Assembly (NCBI RefSeq): GCF_010894405.1
Contig: NZ_JAAIYA010000002.1
Span: 124,001 to 188,000, forward strand
Length of the DNA stretch: 64,000 bases
DNA from: Pyxidicoccus caerfyrddinensis
GTDB lineage: Bacteria > Myxococcota > Myxococcia > Myxococcales > Myxococcaceae
Direction: 5' to 3'
This document shows, one piece after another, positions 1-8,506 of this stretch. Every line of letters starts with the position of its first letter. The first letter of the stretch is position 1. Position numbers and translations under genes: made by a program. Below the pieces are notes generated by a model. The model was not told the DNA's origin and searched no databases. It saw nothing but the letters and a program-made list of their open reading frames with translations.

Positions 1-377
1 GCGTTGACCGCGCGGGCCTCCGCCAGCAGTCGCTCCACCTGCTCGGGGGTTCGGTCCAGTTCCGGGCGCAGCACCTTCACCGCCACGCGCTTGCCGATGA
101 GCGGCTGGATGCCCTCGTACACCAGGCCCATGCCACCCACGCCTACGCGCGTGCGCAGCTCGTACTCACCCAGCCGCATGCCGATGAGCGGGTCCCTCGG
201 GGTGGTGTCCATGGGCCGGGCGTCCGCCGCGTGCACCACGACCTTGGGCTCCTCCATCACGGGGGCCGGCGTGGGCACGTGGAACGACGCCAGCACCACC
301 GTCCCGTCGCGCGGGCACACGGCGGTGTCGGGAGGAACGGAAAGACCGCAGGTCTCGCAGATCAGCTCGGATGCCAT
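1..377 (-). CDS. Serine/threonine protein kinase, N-terminal part (cut by window edge)
   Basis: About 125 residues are visible, starting MASELICETCG; the rest lies beyond the left edge. Residues 7-24 carry Cys pairs (CETCG, then CPRDG) that look like a small zinc-ribbon head. A proline-rich linker follows, and then the kinase fold begins: the glycine-rich loop GVGGMG at residues 79-84, the ATP-binding lysine in VAVKVL (K101), and a candidate alpha-C glutamate at E120. This is the Hanks-type layout that is abundant in myxobacteria, where such kinases control development and secondary metabolism. The catalytic loop and any C-terminal sensor are not visible, so activity and substrate cannot be judged. 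Confidence 0.85.
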   Translation of the reverse strand, partial: MASELICETCGLSVPPDTAVCPRDGTVVLASFHVPTPAPVMEEPKVVVHAADARPMDTTPRDPLIGMRLGEYELRTRVGVGGMGLVYEGIQPLIGKRVAVKVLRPELDRTPEQVERLLAEARAVN

Positions 378-514
378 CTCAACCAGGAGAAGCAGCGTAG
401 CAGGTTGAAACCCGTGACGCGATGTGCCGGGCCCGGCGGCCGAGCGAGCGGTCAGGCACCGCACGCCGGGTCGCCCTGACATGCCCCCCAACGTCGGACA
501 GCACACGCAGGACC

Positions 515-2206
515 CTACGGGAAGGTGCAGTTCTCCGTCTGGCGTCGCTCGCCCGGCGTGCCGCGGTTGCCGGTGCTGAACCCACCCGCGCCGCCGTCGG
601 CCAGGGTGTAGGTGACGCTGCCTGCCTCCAGCGTCACGTCCGCCTGCGGCCCGCACCACACGCCCACGGAGGGGCCGCCGCCACCGCCGCCGCCCGGCCC
701 GCCCGTGCCGCCGGCGCCACCCCTGCCGCCGTTGCCGCCGTTGCCGCCCGTGGTGGAGTACAGGACGGGCACCTCCTGCACGTCGTACACGCCGCCGTCG
801 CCTCCGCCTCCGCCCGTGCCACCGCTGCCGCCCGGACCGCCGGGACCGCCAGCGCCACCCCGGCCGCCGCCGCGCGTGCGCAGCTCGGTGCCCGCGCCCA
901 CCGTGACCTGGGAGTCGACGAGCAGCAGCGCGATGGACGCGCCGCCACCGCCACCGCCCTGCCCACCCGTGCCGCCGCAGCCGCCACCACCGCCGCCGCC
1001 GCCCGCGCCGCTGGCCGCCACGGTCCGGGTCGTCCCGGTACACGTCCCGCCGCTACCACCGCCGCCACCGCCCTCACCGGGCAGGCCGGCGTCGCCGGGG
1101 CCACCCTGTTGGTTGGCCTGCCACGTCCCACCCACCACGTCCAGCATGCCCAGGCCCGCGCCCGGGGGGCCGGTCGGGCCGTCGTCGCCGACGGTGCCCG
1201 GCATTCCGTTGCCACCGACGAAGCCGTTGCAGTTGCAGCGCAGCGTCCCCGCGCAGTTCACCCCGAAGGTTCCCGCCAGGCCGCCATCGCCTCCGCCCGC
1301 ATCGGGCCGGCCCATCTCGCCCGGGTTGCCGTCCTTGCGGTTGAACACCCCGTCTCCGCCCGCGCCGCCAGAGCGGTCATCGCTCGCGCAGGCGCTCAGC
1401 GGGGCCTGCCCGCCCGCGCCCGTGCTGGTCCCCGTCGCCGAGGCGCCGCCGTTGCCATCCTGGCCTCCCTGTCCCACCGTGCCGGAGCCGCCGTCCGCAC
1501 CGGGGGCGCCCAGGCCGGCCTCGAGGGTGACGTGGCGCAGCGCCACGCCCGACGCACCCAGCATGCGCAGCGCGATGGAGGGCGCTCCGGGCTGCACCGC
1601 GTCCGTGGAGCTCACGTACACGTACTCCAGCCGGGTGCCCGCGTCCGTCAGGCCCCGCACCGTCAGCCCCACCGTGCCGCCGCTCAGCCGGGCGGCGCGG
1701 TTGTCCGCGCGCCTCCACCCGTTCGTGTCCCGGATGTAGCCGCCGTGCAGTGACACCGGCAGGTCCAGCTCCAGCCCGGGCTCGTTGTACGCGCCGCCCG
1801 CCAGGTACAGACGCACCGGGCCGCCGCCGTCCGCCACGCGCAGCACCTCCAGCGCGTGCGCCACGGTGCGCAGCGGCGACTCGCGCGTGCCCGCGCCCTG
1901 CTCGTCGTTCCCGTTCTCCGGGTCGATGAAGAAGCCCGCGTCGGCCTGGCCGTCCACGCCGTCGCAGTCGGTGTCCGCGAAGCTGTCGTCCGGCAGGTCC
2001 GCGGCGTCGGCGGGCGTGCAGCCCGCGTCGAAGCCGGCATCGCCCGCGTCACCGGCGTCACCCGCGTCGGGGCCGACGCCCTCCGGCTCGCAGCGCCCGT
2101 CCTGGATGCACTGCTCCGTGGCCTTGTCGAAGTCGTAGCACCCGCCCGTGGCGAACACCGCCGCGAGCGCCGCGCCAGTAGCGCCGAGCGTCCAGGTCTT
2201 CCGCAT
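515..2206 (-). CDS. Glycine-rich secreted lipoprotein with beta-helix-like region
   Basis: 563 residues. The signal peptide ends in a lipobox (FATGGC, Cys23), so the mature protein is probably lipid-anchored. A short Asp/Ala/Gly linker with DAG repeats follows. Residues of about 80-220 have the spacing of DUF1565-like parallel beta-helix proteins (DPENGND, PLRTVAHAL). From about residue 230 onward the chain is dominated by GG and GGxGG runs, like a PE-PGRS or collagen-like tract, and ends with a Cys-containing tail. I chose the ATG at 2206 because GAGG sits 7 bases upstream; a GTG at 2224 overlaps the previous stop and is an alternative. It follows the gene at 2221-3231 directly, probably as one transcript. 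Function unknown; a surface or matrix role is inference. Confidence 0.75.
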   Translation of the reverse strand: MRKTWTLGATGAALAAVFATGGCYDFDKATEQCIQDGRCEPEGVGPDAGDAGDAGDAGFDAGCTPADAADLPDDSFADTDCDGVDGQADAGFFIDPENGNDEQGAGTRESPLRTVAHALEVLRVADGGGPVRLYLAGGAYNEPGLELDLPVSLHGGYIRDTNGWRRADNRAARLSGGTVGLTVRGLTDAGTRLEYVYVSSTDAVQPGAPSIALRMLGASGVALRHVTLEAGLGAPGADGGSGTVGQGGQDGNGGASATGTSTGAGGQAPLSACASDDRSGGAGGDGVFNRKDGNPGEMGRPDAGGGDGGLAGTFGVNCAGTLRCNCNGFVGGNGMPGTVGDDGPTGPPGAGLGMLDVVGGTWQANQQGGPGDAGLPGEGGGGGGSGGTCTGTTRTVAASGAGGGGGGGGCGGTGGQGGGGGGASIALLLVDSQVTVGAGTELRTRGGGRGGAGGPGGPGGSGGTGGGGGDGGVYDVQEVPVLYSTTGGNGGNGGRGGAGGTGGPGGGGGGGPSVGVWCGPQADVTLEAGSVTYTLADGGAGGFSTGNRGTPGERRQTENCTFP

Positions 2207-2220
2207 GGGTATCCTCGAAT

Positions 2221-3231
2221 TCACGGCAGCGTCCCGGACAGGCCCACCATGCCCCCACCGGGGACCATGGCGGCCGAGGGCTGCACCTTCGCTTCCCCGT
2301 CACCGGGCAGCAGGAACATCACCACGCCCGCGCCAATGGCCGCCGCGCCCAGCCCGAAGGCCACGCGGCTCAGCGTCTGCGCCCTGCGGCCATCCTTCGC
2401 CACCGCGTCCGGGTCGGCGACGGTGGGCCCCGAGGTGCCGCCATTGTTCAGCGTGTCGTACTTGTCGCCGGCCTGGAGGTAGAAGAGCGTCCCCACGCCG
2501 GCCAGCGCCACGCCCCCCGCGGCGGGCAGCCACGCCCAGCGGCGCAGCGGGTAGGCGCGCGGCGCGGGCTCCTTCGCGGTGGCGACTTCCGGAGGCTGCA
2601 CGGCAGGCGTTGCCGGCTGCGTCTCCGCGGGCTTCTTCTCGGGAGGCTTCGTCTCCGAGGGACGGGCGCCCACGGGCGGCGGGACGTCCTGCATGGAGGG
2701 CACGGACGAGGCGCCGCGCAGCGCGATGCGCGTGCGGGGCACCACCACGTCCAGGGCCTTGGTGAGCGCGTCGAGGAGCTGGTCCTCGTTGACGCCGGGG
2801 ATGAGGTGCTCGGTGATGAGGCTGCCGTCCGCGGCCTTGTACACGCGGGCGCCGGTACGGTAGCCGCTGACGAACTGGCCCAGCTCCGCCACGAGGACGA
2901 CCTCGGCCTTGCCCGCCGCGCCGAGCGAGCGCAGGCAGGCGGGCTCGGTGCGGTTGCAGCGCAGCAGGGCGCGGCGCCGCGAGGAGGTCATCGTCCGGGT
3001 GACGTCCTCGACGCGCACCACCTTCAGCCCTCGGGACTTGAGCTGCTCGGCGACGTGCTCCTGGGCGAACTCGATGACGTGGGGCGGGGCGCCCGAGGCG
3101 TCAGGCGGAGCGACCATCACGGTGATGGGCGCCTGGGGGGACGCGGCAGGCGCTGGGGCGGCCAGGGTGAGCGCGACGAGCAGGGAGATCCACACGGCGG
3201 CCACTTTCCCCCTGACACGCGCTCCTCGCAA
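2221..3231 (-). CDS. Exported protein with one internal membrane segment, unknown function
   Basis: 336 residues from a TTG start; GTG starts at 3207 or 3198 are also possible and would leave a more typical signal peptide (ISLLVALTLAAPAPAA). The first half is a compact periplasmic-type domain with a VEDVTRT and VVLVAELG pattern. It resembles the alpha/beta domains of myxobacterial proteins that estimate a product of several periplasmic factors, but I cannot name a family. A Pro/Lys/Glu-rich linker (about residues 190-220) leads to a membrane segment (WLPAAGGVALAGVGTLFYL) and a second hydrophobic stretch near the C-terminus (VAFGLGAAAIGAGVVMFLL). The stop codon adjoins the glycine-rich lipoprotein gene, so the two are probably co-expressed. 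Confidence 0.6.
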   Translation of the reverse strand: MRGARVRGKVAAVWISLLVALTLAAPAPAASPQAPITVMVAPPDASGAPPHVIEFAQEHVAEQLKSRGLKVVRVEDVTRTMTSSRRRALLRCNRTEPACLRSLGAAGKAEVVLVAELGQFVSGYRTGARVYKAADGSLITEHLIPGVNEDQLLDALTKALDVVVPRTRIALRGASSVPSMQDVPPPVGARPSETKPPEKKPAETQPATPAVQPPEVATAKEPAPRAYPLRRWAWLPAAGGVALAGVGTLFYLQAGDKYDTLNNGGTSGPTVADPDAVAKDGRRAQTLSRVAFGLGAAAIGAGVVMFLLPGDGEAKVQPSAAMVPGGGMVGLSGTLP

Positions 3232-3370
3232 GGTCGGGAATCGCCGCTGGCGCCCGTGGTGAGGGCGCGCGCTCCACGGACAGCGCGGTGGGAGAACAGC
3301 CCACCGACCCGGGCACGAGCCCCGTGGGGCCGAATCGGGAGCGACCCGGGGCTACGCGCGCGCAGGGGCC

Positions 3371-3448
3371 GCCGTCTGGAATCAGCGCCGGGGCGGCTCG
3401 GGTGTTCGGAGGAGATGCCGTCCGGAATCAGCGCCGGGGCCGCTCGGG
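3371..3448. repeat. 32-bp direct duplication at the 3' end of cpaF
   Basis: A 32-base segment at 3417-3448 (covering the cpaF stop codon at 3428-3430 and the last codons) is repeated at 3371-3402 with two mismatches, 46 bases apart start to start. The outer copy lies outside the gene in the 196-base gap before the next gene. It looks like a small tandem duplication of the gene tail. Confidence 0.7.
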
Positions 3449-5236
3449 AGCGGGGCGGATCTGCGTCTTCTCGGAGCCGCCGCTGCGCTCCGCGGAGCCC
3501 GCTGTCGCGTCCTCTTCCTCGTCGTCGTCCTGCGCGTGCGACGGAGCCGAGGGCGGAGGCCTGCGCGCGGGCATGGGCGGGCGGACGCCGGAGACGGCGT
3601 TGGGCACGGGCCTCGCGGACGGCGTGGCGGGCGGGGGCCGGCGCGCGGGCATGGGGCGCGAGCTTCCCGCCTCGGTGAGCAGCTCCGCGTCCACCTCCAC
3701 GTTGGACTCGGACACCGGCGCGGCGTGGGTGTCCTCGGGCGGGCCGGCGAAGGGGTTGCGCGTGGGCGGCGGCGTCTTGTCGTCATCGCCCATGCTCGAC
3801 GGCGGCGGGGGCGGGCGCGGCGCGGGCTTCATCCCGGCGGGAGGCGTGGGCGCGGCGGGCTTCGCGCCGACGGGCTCGGACGGGCGCAGGCGCGGGGCGG
3901 GAGGCGGAGCGGGGTGGTTGGCCGGCACCTGCACCTGCACGGGTGCCGGCGCGGGCGCGGGCGCGGCGGGCTTGCCACCCTTCGCGTCGCGAGCCTCCTG
4001 CCGGAGCTTCTGCTCGAAGGCGGCCCACTCCTCCTTGAAGTGCGAGGGGTCCGGTCGTCCCTCCTCGCGGTGCTTCAGCGAGGGTGCCCAGCGCACCTGG
4101 TAGGCCTCGCCGACATGGAAGGTGGGCGGCGGCGGCAGGCCATAGGTGGTCGGGTCGAAGAAGGACTCGTCCAGGTCCGGGAAGCCGTACGCGCGCGCCT
4201 TGGAGACGAAGTTGGGGATGATGCCGGTGGGCGCGTGGTAGCCGAGGATGTGGTCGTCCTCGTCCTTGGCCACGGGCGTGAAGACGAAGATGTCCTGGGT
4301 GCGGTAGTCGCCCTTCTCGTTGAGGGGGAGCACCTCGGAGAGGGCAATCGTCTTGCGGCTGCCGTCGTGCAGGCGCTCGCAGCAGATGACGAAGTTGATG
4401 GCGCTGGCCACCTGGGCGCGCACCGCCACCATGGGCAGTTCCACGCCGGACATGAGGCACAGCGACTCGATGCGCCGCAGCGTGTCCGTGGGCGTGTTCG
4501 CGTGCGTCGTGGCCAGCGAGCCGCCGTGGCCGGTGTTCATGGCCTGCATGAGGTGGAAGGCCTCGCCGCCGCGCACTTCGCCGACGACGATGCGGTCCGG
4601 ACGCAGACGCAGGGCGGAGTGCAGCAAGTCACCCATGTCCACGCCGCCCTTGCCGAACTTGTCGGGCGGCCGGCTCTCGAAGGCGACGACGTGCGACTGG
4701 TTGAGCTGGAGCTCGGCCGAGTCCTCGATGGTGAGGATGCGCTCCTCGTCGGGGATGAGGGAGGAGACGATGTTGAGCAGCGTCGTCTTGCCGGAGCCCG
4801 TGCCGCCCGCCACCAGCATGTTGAGCTTGGTGGCGATGCCCGCCTCGATGAGCCGCGCCATGGGCTGGTTGAGCGAGCCGAACTTCAGGAGCGACTGGAT
4901 GCTCAGCTTCTCCTTGAAGAACTTGCGGATGGAGATGGTGGTGCCCATGCGAGCGATGGGCGGAATCACCACGTGGATGCGGCTGCCATCCGGCAGGCGT
5001 GCGTCCAGGCGGGGGCGCTCATCCGTCAGGGGGCGACCGACGAACTGGGCCATGTTTCGCGCGGCGCCGAGGAGACCTTCTTCCGTGAAGGTGGCATCGG
5101 TGCGCGTGAGCTTGCCCTTGCGCTCAATCCAGATGTCCGTCGGACCGTTGATCATGATCTCCGACACCGACTCGTCGTCCAGGTAGGAGAGGACGGGCTT
5201 GAGGAAGGCGCGGAGTGACTCGGTGTACATCGTCAT
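3428..5236 (-). CDS. cpaF: CpaF/TadA-type secretion ATPase with long proline-rich tail
   Basis: 602 residues; a cytoplasmic ATPase of the type II/IV secretion superfamily that powers Tad (Flp) pilus-like assembly in its family. The N-terminal domain has the usual EIMINGP and RPLTDERPRLDARLPDG stretch. The Walker A is GGTGSGKTTLLN (about residues 170-181), followed by the Asp box (LTIEDSAELQL), the Walker B region (RIVVGEVRGGEA) and the His box (GHGGSLATTHAN). After about residue 400 comes an unusual 200-residue Pro/Ala/Arg-rich tail that is not part of the catalytic fold. The ATG at 5236 was chosen for the AGGGGA five bases upstream. No other Tad genes lie beside it, so it is either an orphan or serves a distant cluster. 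Confidence 0.9.
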   Translation of the reverse strand: MTMYTESLRAFLKPVLSYLDDESVSEIMINGPTDIWIERKGKLTRTDATFTEEGLLGAARNMAQFVGRPLTDERPRLDARLPDGSRIHVVIPPIARMGTTISIRKFFKEKLSIQSLLKFGSLNQPMARLIEAGIATKLNMLVAGGTGSGKTTLLNIVSSLIPDEERILTIEDSAELQLNQSHVVAFESRPPDKFGKGGVDMGDLLHSALRLRPDRIVVGEVRGGEAFHLMQAMNTGHGGSLATTHANTPTDTLRRIESLCLMSGVELPMVAVRAQVASAINFVICCERLHDGSRKTIALSEVLPLNEKGDYRTQDIFVFTPVAKDEDDHILGYHAPTGIIPNFVSKARAYGFPDLDESFFDPTTYGLPPPPTFHVGEAYQVRWAPSLKHREEGRPDPSHFKEEWAAFEQKLRQEARDAKGGKPAAPAPAPAPVQVQVPANHPAPPPAPRLRPSEPVGAKPAAPTPPAGMKPAPRPPPPPSSMGDDDKTPPPTRNPFAGPPEDTHAAPVSESNVEVDAELLTEAGSSRPMPARRPPPATPSARPVPNAVSGVRPPMPARRPPPSAPSHAQDDDEEEDATAGSAERSGGSEKTQIRPAPERPRR

Positions 5237-5462
5237 GGCGTCCCCTAGGCTAGCGCGCCTGGCCGGTGGGCCCCAAGAACCCACCCTGCCTGCCCGGCTG
5301 CCGTCCGTCTTGGCGGAGACCCTCCACCCCCACGGAGCCGCTCCGGGAGGCCCGGTCCACCCGGGTCGTAATCGCCGTCCCCCTTCGCCGCGAAAGCATT
5401 GGGCCTACGCGGGGGGTAGGTGCTTCAATGCCCTCACCCCAGGATGGGGAGAGAGGGAAGCC

Positions 5463-6140
5463 ATGCTGGCGGACAGGTTGCCCGAGGACTGGAAGCACGA
5501 ACTGCGCGCGGCGCTCGCATCGCCGTCGTTCCTGGAGCTGGAGCGCTTCGTCGCGGAGGAGCGGAAGTCAGCCACCGTCTTCCCGTCGGAGGAGGACCTC
5601 TTCTCCGCGTTCCGGCTGACGCCGTACCGGGACGTGAAGGTGCTGCTGCTGGGGCAGGACCCGTACCACGGGCCGGGACAGGCGCACGGGCTGGCCTTCT
5701 CGGTGCAGCCCGGGGTGCCGCCGCCGCCCTCGCTGGTGAACATCTTCAAGGAGCTGGAGAGCGACGTGAAGGTGCCGCGCCCCAAGGACGGCTCGCTGAT
5801 TCCCTGGGCGAAGCAGGGTGTGCTGCTGCTCAACGCGGTGCTGACGGTGCGGCAGGCCGAGCCCAACAGCCACGCGGGCCACGGCTGGGAGGACTTCACG
5901 GACGCGGTCATCCGCGCGGTGAGCGCGAAGCAGGACCCGGTGGTGTTCCTGCTGTGGGGCCGCTACGCGCAGAAGAAGAAGAAGCTCATCGACGCGAAGC
6001 GGCATGTGGTGATGGAGGGCACGCACCCCTCGCCGCTGTCCGCGAGCAACGGCTTCTTCGGCAGCCGCCCCTTCTCGAAGGTGAACGAGGCGCTGGAGGC
6101 GAAGGGCCGCCCGCCGGTGGACTGGAAGCTCTCCGCCTGA
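5463..6140 (+). CDS. ung: Uracil-DNA glycosylase, family 1
   Basis: 225 residues, the normal size for family 1 UDG, which removes uracil from DNA in base excision repair. The water-activating motif GQDPYHG is at residues 64-70 (catalytic Asp66), and the minor-groove loop HPSPLSAS is at 188-195 (His188). The stretch LLLNAVLTVR and the LLWG motif also fit. The ATG at 5463 has GAGGGAAG just upstream; longer in-frame reading toward 5199 has no such site. It is divergent from cpaF with about 226 bases between the start codons. A complete, ordinary enzyme. Confidence 0.97.
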   Translation: MLADRLPEDWKHELRAALASPSFLELERFVAEERKSATVFPSEEDLFSAFRLTPYRDVKVLLLGQDPYHGPGQAHGLAFSVQPGVPPPPSLVNIFKELESDVKVPRPKDGSLIPWAKQGVLLLNAVLTVRQAEPNSHAGHGWEDFTDAVIRAVSAKQDPVVFLLWGRYAQKKKKLIDAKRHVVMEGTHPSPLSASNGFFGSRPFSKVNEALEAKGRPPVDWKLSA

Positions 6141-6271
6141 GGTGGCGGGTGACTCGGGGCCCTGGAAAATGGGGGCCCTGTCACGCTTTGGAGGCACGTG
6201 CCTAATGCGGGGGAGGGCGGCGGGCGGGGGCGGCGAGGCTGCCAGGGCAGGCTGAAGAGGCGGACACGGAC

Positions 6272-6811
6272 GTGGACTCCGCGGCGCGACAGGCGTTGCA
6301 GCAGTGGATGGTGAGGCTCGCCGGGGGCGACCGGAGTGCGTTTGCTCCGGCCTTCGGGGTGCTGCACCCGCTCGTGGCGCGCTTCTGTGCGCGGCTGTTG
6401 CCGGATGGGGCGGACGCGGAGGACGCAGCGCAGGCGGCGCTGCTGAAGGTGTTCACCCGCGCGTCGGACTTCGATGCCACGAGAGACGCCCTGCCCTGGG
6501 TGCTGTCCCTGGCGGCGTACGAGTGCCGCACATACCGCAAGGCGCGGCAGCGGCGGCGCGAGGATGCGCCCCCGGACGAGGACTTCGCCGACGCGGCGGA
6601 AGGGCCGGAGGCGCGGCTCGCGGGGGCGCAGCTGGCCGAGGCACTGCGGGACGTGCTGGAGGACTTGAAGCCGGAGGACGCGGCCACGCTCGCCGCGGCC
6701 ATGGGAGAGGCGGAGCGTCCGGCGGTGCCGCCGGCCACCTTCCGCAAGCGGGTGGAGCGGGCCATGACGCGGCTGAGGGCCGCCTGGAGGACGAGACATG
6801 GAGTCGAGTGA
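6272..6811 (+). CDS. ECF-like RNA polymerase sigma factor, divergent
   Basis: 179 residues from a GTG start with GAGG 11 bases upstream. Residues of about 15-90 match sigma region 2: HPLVARFCARLL, then DAEDAAQAALLKVF, the helix that in ECF factors contacts core RNA polymerase, and a basic end KARQRRRE. The C-terminal part (LEDLKPEDAATLAAAMGE, then TFRKRVERAMTRLRAAWR) keeps the general shape of region 4, but its helix-turn-helix is weak. The last 14 bases overlap the next gene, which encodes a membrane protein. That arrangement suggests a sigma factor with a membrane-bound partner, although no zinc-binding anti-sigma motif (HxxxCxxC) is visible there. Confidence 0.75.
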   Translation: MDSAARQALQQWMVRLAGGDRSAFAPAFGVLHPLVARFCARLLPDGADAEDAAQAALLKVFTRASDFDATRDALPWVLSLAAYECRTYRKARQRRREDAPPDEDFADAAEGPEARLAGAQLAEALRDVLEDLKPEDAATLAAAMGEAERPAVPPATFRKRVERAMTRLRAAWRTRHGVE

Positions 6812-7325
6812 GCTCGCCCGCCGCGCGAGGTGGGCGTACGAGAAGGGCCGGCTGCTGCGGGCGCTGCCGCTCGGCGGCTACGGCGTGGTGCTGGTGCTGT
6901 GCGCGGTGGCGCTGCGCTCCAACGTGGGCCCGGGGACGCTGATGCTGGGCGCTTTGTTCACGGCGCTGCTCATCGGGTACGGCTGGTGGGGCGGGGTGCT
7001 GGGACGCGCGGTGGTGCCGGGCGTGCTGGGCGGGGTGATGCCGTTGTTGGTGCCTCCGCTGGTGGTGGCCTCCGGGCACGTGTGTGCCTCGGGCTGCCGG
7101 GCCTTCTGCCTCTGGGCGTGCGTGGGCGGTGGTGTATTGGCCGGCGTCCTCATCACCCGCGCGGCACCGGTGGAAGGGCGCGCCCGCTTCGTGTTCGCGG
7201 CTGGGGTGCTGGCCACGCTGTGCGGCGCGCTCACCTGTGTTCTCTACGGCGCGTCCGGAGTCATCGGCGTGGGCCTGGGCCTGGTGCTCGCGTCCACCCC
7301 GGCGCTGGTGCTGCGCCGGGCCTGA
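6798..7325 (+). CDS. Integral membrane protein, possible partner of the upstream sigma factor
   Basis: 175 residues with about five hydrophobic segments (for example YGVVLVLCAVAL, LMLGALFTALLIGYGWWGGVL, VLATLCGALTCVLYGA), and Cys-rich turns in the middle (CASGCRAFCLWAC). The short cytoplasmic N-terminus is MESSELARRARWAYEKGR. The gene starts inside the sigma factor gene (14-base overlap), so translation is probably coupled. The RARWAYEKGR leader is common in small membrane proteins paired with ECF sigma factors in myxobacteria. A role as a sigma-regulating partner is inferred from position only. Confidence 0.6.
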   Translation: MESSELARRARWAYEKGRLLRALPLGGYGVVLVLCAVALRSNVGPGTLMLGALFTALLIGYGWWGGVLGRAVVPGVLGGVMPLLVPPLVVASGHVCASGCRAFCLWACVGGGVLAGVLITRAAPVEGRARFVFAAGVLATLCGALTCVLYGASGVIGVGLGLVLASTPALVLRRA

Positions 7326-7488
7326 GCCGTCGTATCGCCACGGGACTCATGCTGCGTCGGGCCCGATGCCCTTGCTGCCATCGGGCTCGTACCGCGTCGC
7401 GCCTGCGCCGCCGTCCTTCCTGAAGCCCTGAACCACCACACTCGCGCCCGTGGCCTCTCACCGAGGACGCGGGACGCACGGGAGAGCA

Positions 7489-8430
7489 ATGTCCACCGTC
7501 GCATCCCTCGCGCTGCTCGCTTCGTTGTCCACCGCGCCCACCGCGCCGCGCATCTTCGCCGCCGACGTCGTGTCCACCGCGCACGAGGAGTTCGGCGCCG
7601 CCTTCTCGCCGGACGGCAACACCGTCTACTTCAACCGCGCGGACCCCACGCGCTACACCTTCCAGCTCATCATGGTGAGCCACTTCCGGGGCGGGCGCTG
7701 GACGAAGCCGGAGGTGGCGCCCTTCTCCGGCCGTTGGAGGGACATCGACCCCGCACTCTCACCGGACGGCCGGCGGCTCTTCTTCGCGTCCAACCGGCCC
7801 GTGAAGGAAGGCGAGCCGGTGCGCAAGGACTTCGACGTCTGGATGGTGGAGCGCGAGGGCTCGGGCTGGAGCACACCACGCCACGTGCCCGAGGTCAGCA
7901 CGGACGACACGGAGACGAACACCTCCGTCACCGCGAACGGCACGCTCTACCTCACGCGCATGCCGTCATCACCCGGAGGCAAGCGCGCCATCCACCGCTA
8001 CCCGTGGAAGGACGGCCACTACGGCCCCGGCGAGAAGCTGCCCGCGCCCATCAACACGGAGCACGGAGCAGGCAACCATTTCATCGCCCCCGACGAGCGC
8101 TATCTCCTCTTCAGCTCGGAGGCCCGGCCGGGCAGCCTGGGGACGTATGACCTCTGGGTGTCCTTCCGCGAGGGCACGAACTGGAGCACGCCGCGCAACC
8201 TGGGCGCGGCCGTCAACCTGGGCGACGTACTGACACCGGTGGTGGTACCGGCGCGCGGAGTGCTCGTGTACGCGTCACGCCTGCCCTTCCAGGTGGAGTC
8301 GCGCGCCACGCCGTACACCACCGAGGAGTTCGACGCTCGCCTGCGCGCTCCAGGCAACGGCCAGGGAGACCTGTACGAAGTCGCCCTCTCCGCGGTGGGA
8401 CTCGCCGCGGACACCGCCGCTTCGCGCTGA
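7489..8430 (+). CDS. Exported PD40/WD40-like beta-propeller protein
   Basis: 313 residues. A short hydrophobic N-terminus (MSTVASLALLASLSTAPT) acts as a signal peptide. Several blades of the WD40-like (PD40, TolB-type) repeat follow: FGAAFSPDGNTVYFNR, IDPALSPDGRRLFFASNRP, TNTSVTANGTLYLTR and FIAPDERYLLFSSEA. Such proteins are periplasmic or secreted and usually bind partners or ligands; some are fused to peptidases, but no catalytic domain is present here. The ATG at 7489 has GGGAGAG upstream; an in-frame earlier codon at 7450 lacks a ribosome site. It stands alone between convergent or unrelated genes. Confidence 0.75.
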   Translation: MSTVASLALLASLSTAPTAPRIFAADVVSTAHEEFGAAFSPDGNTVYFNRADPTRYTFQLIMVSHFRGGRWTKPEVAPFSGRWRDIDPALSPDGRRLFFASNRPVKEGEPVRKDFDVWMVEREGSGWSTPRHVPEVSTDDTETNTSVTANGTLYLTRMPSSPGGKRAIHRYPWKDGHYGPGEKLPAPINTEHGAGNHFIAPDERYLLFSSEARPGSLGTYDLWVSFREGTNWSTPRNLGAAVNLGDVLTPVVVPARGVLVYASRLPFQVESRATPYTTEEFDARLRAPGNGQGDLYEVALSAVGLAADTAASR

Positions 8431-8506
8431 GTGAAAAGCACGGCACGGTGGCCGTGCGCACGGTGGGGTCCGCGAGGCCCGGCCACTTGATACGGTGCGC
8501 CGCGAC

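Noticed and set aside
3536-5218. Long plus-strand reading frame opposite cpaF
   Set aside because: It is the antisense of a clear ATPase gene and has Arg/His/Gly-rich composition typical of shadows in GC-rich DNA.
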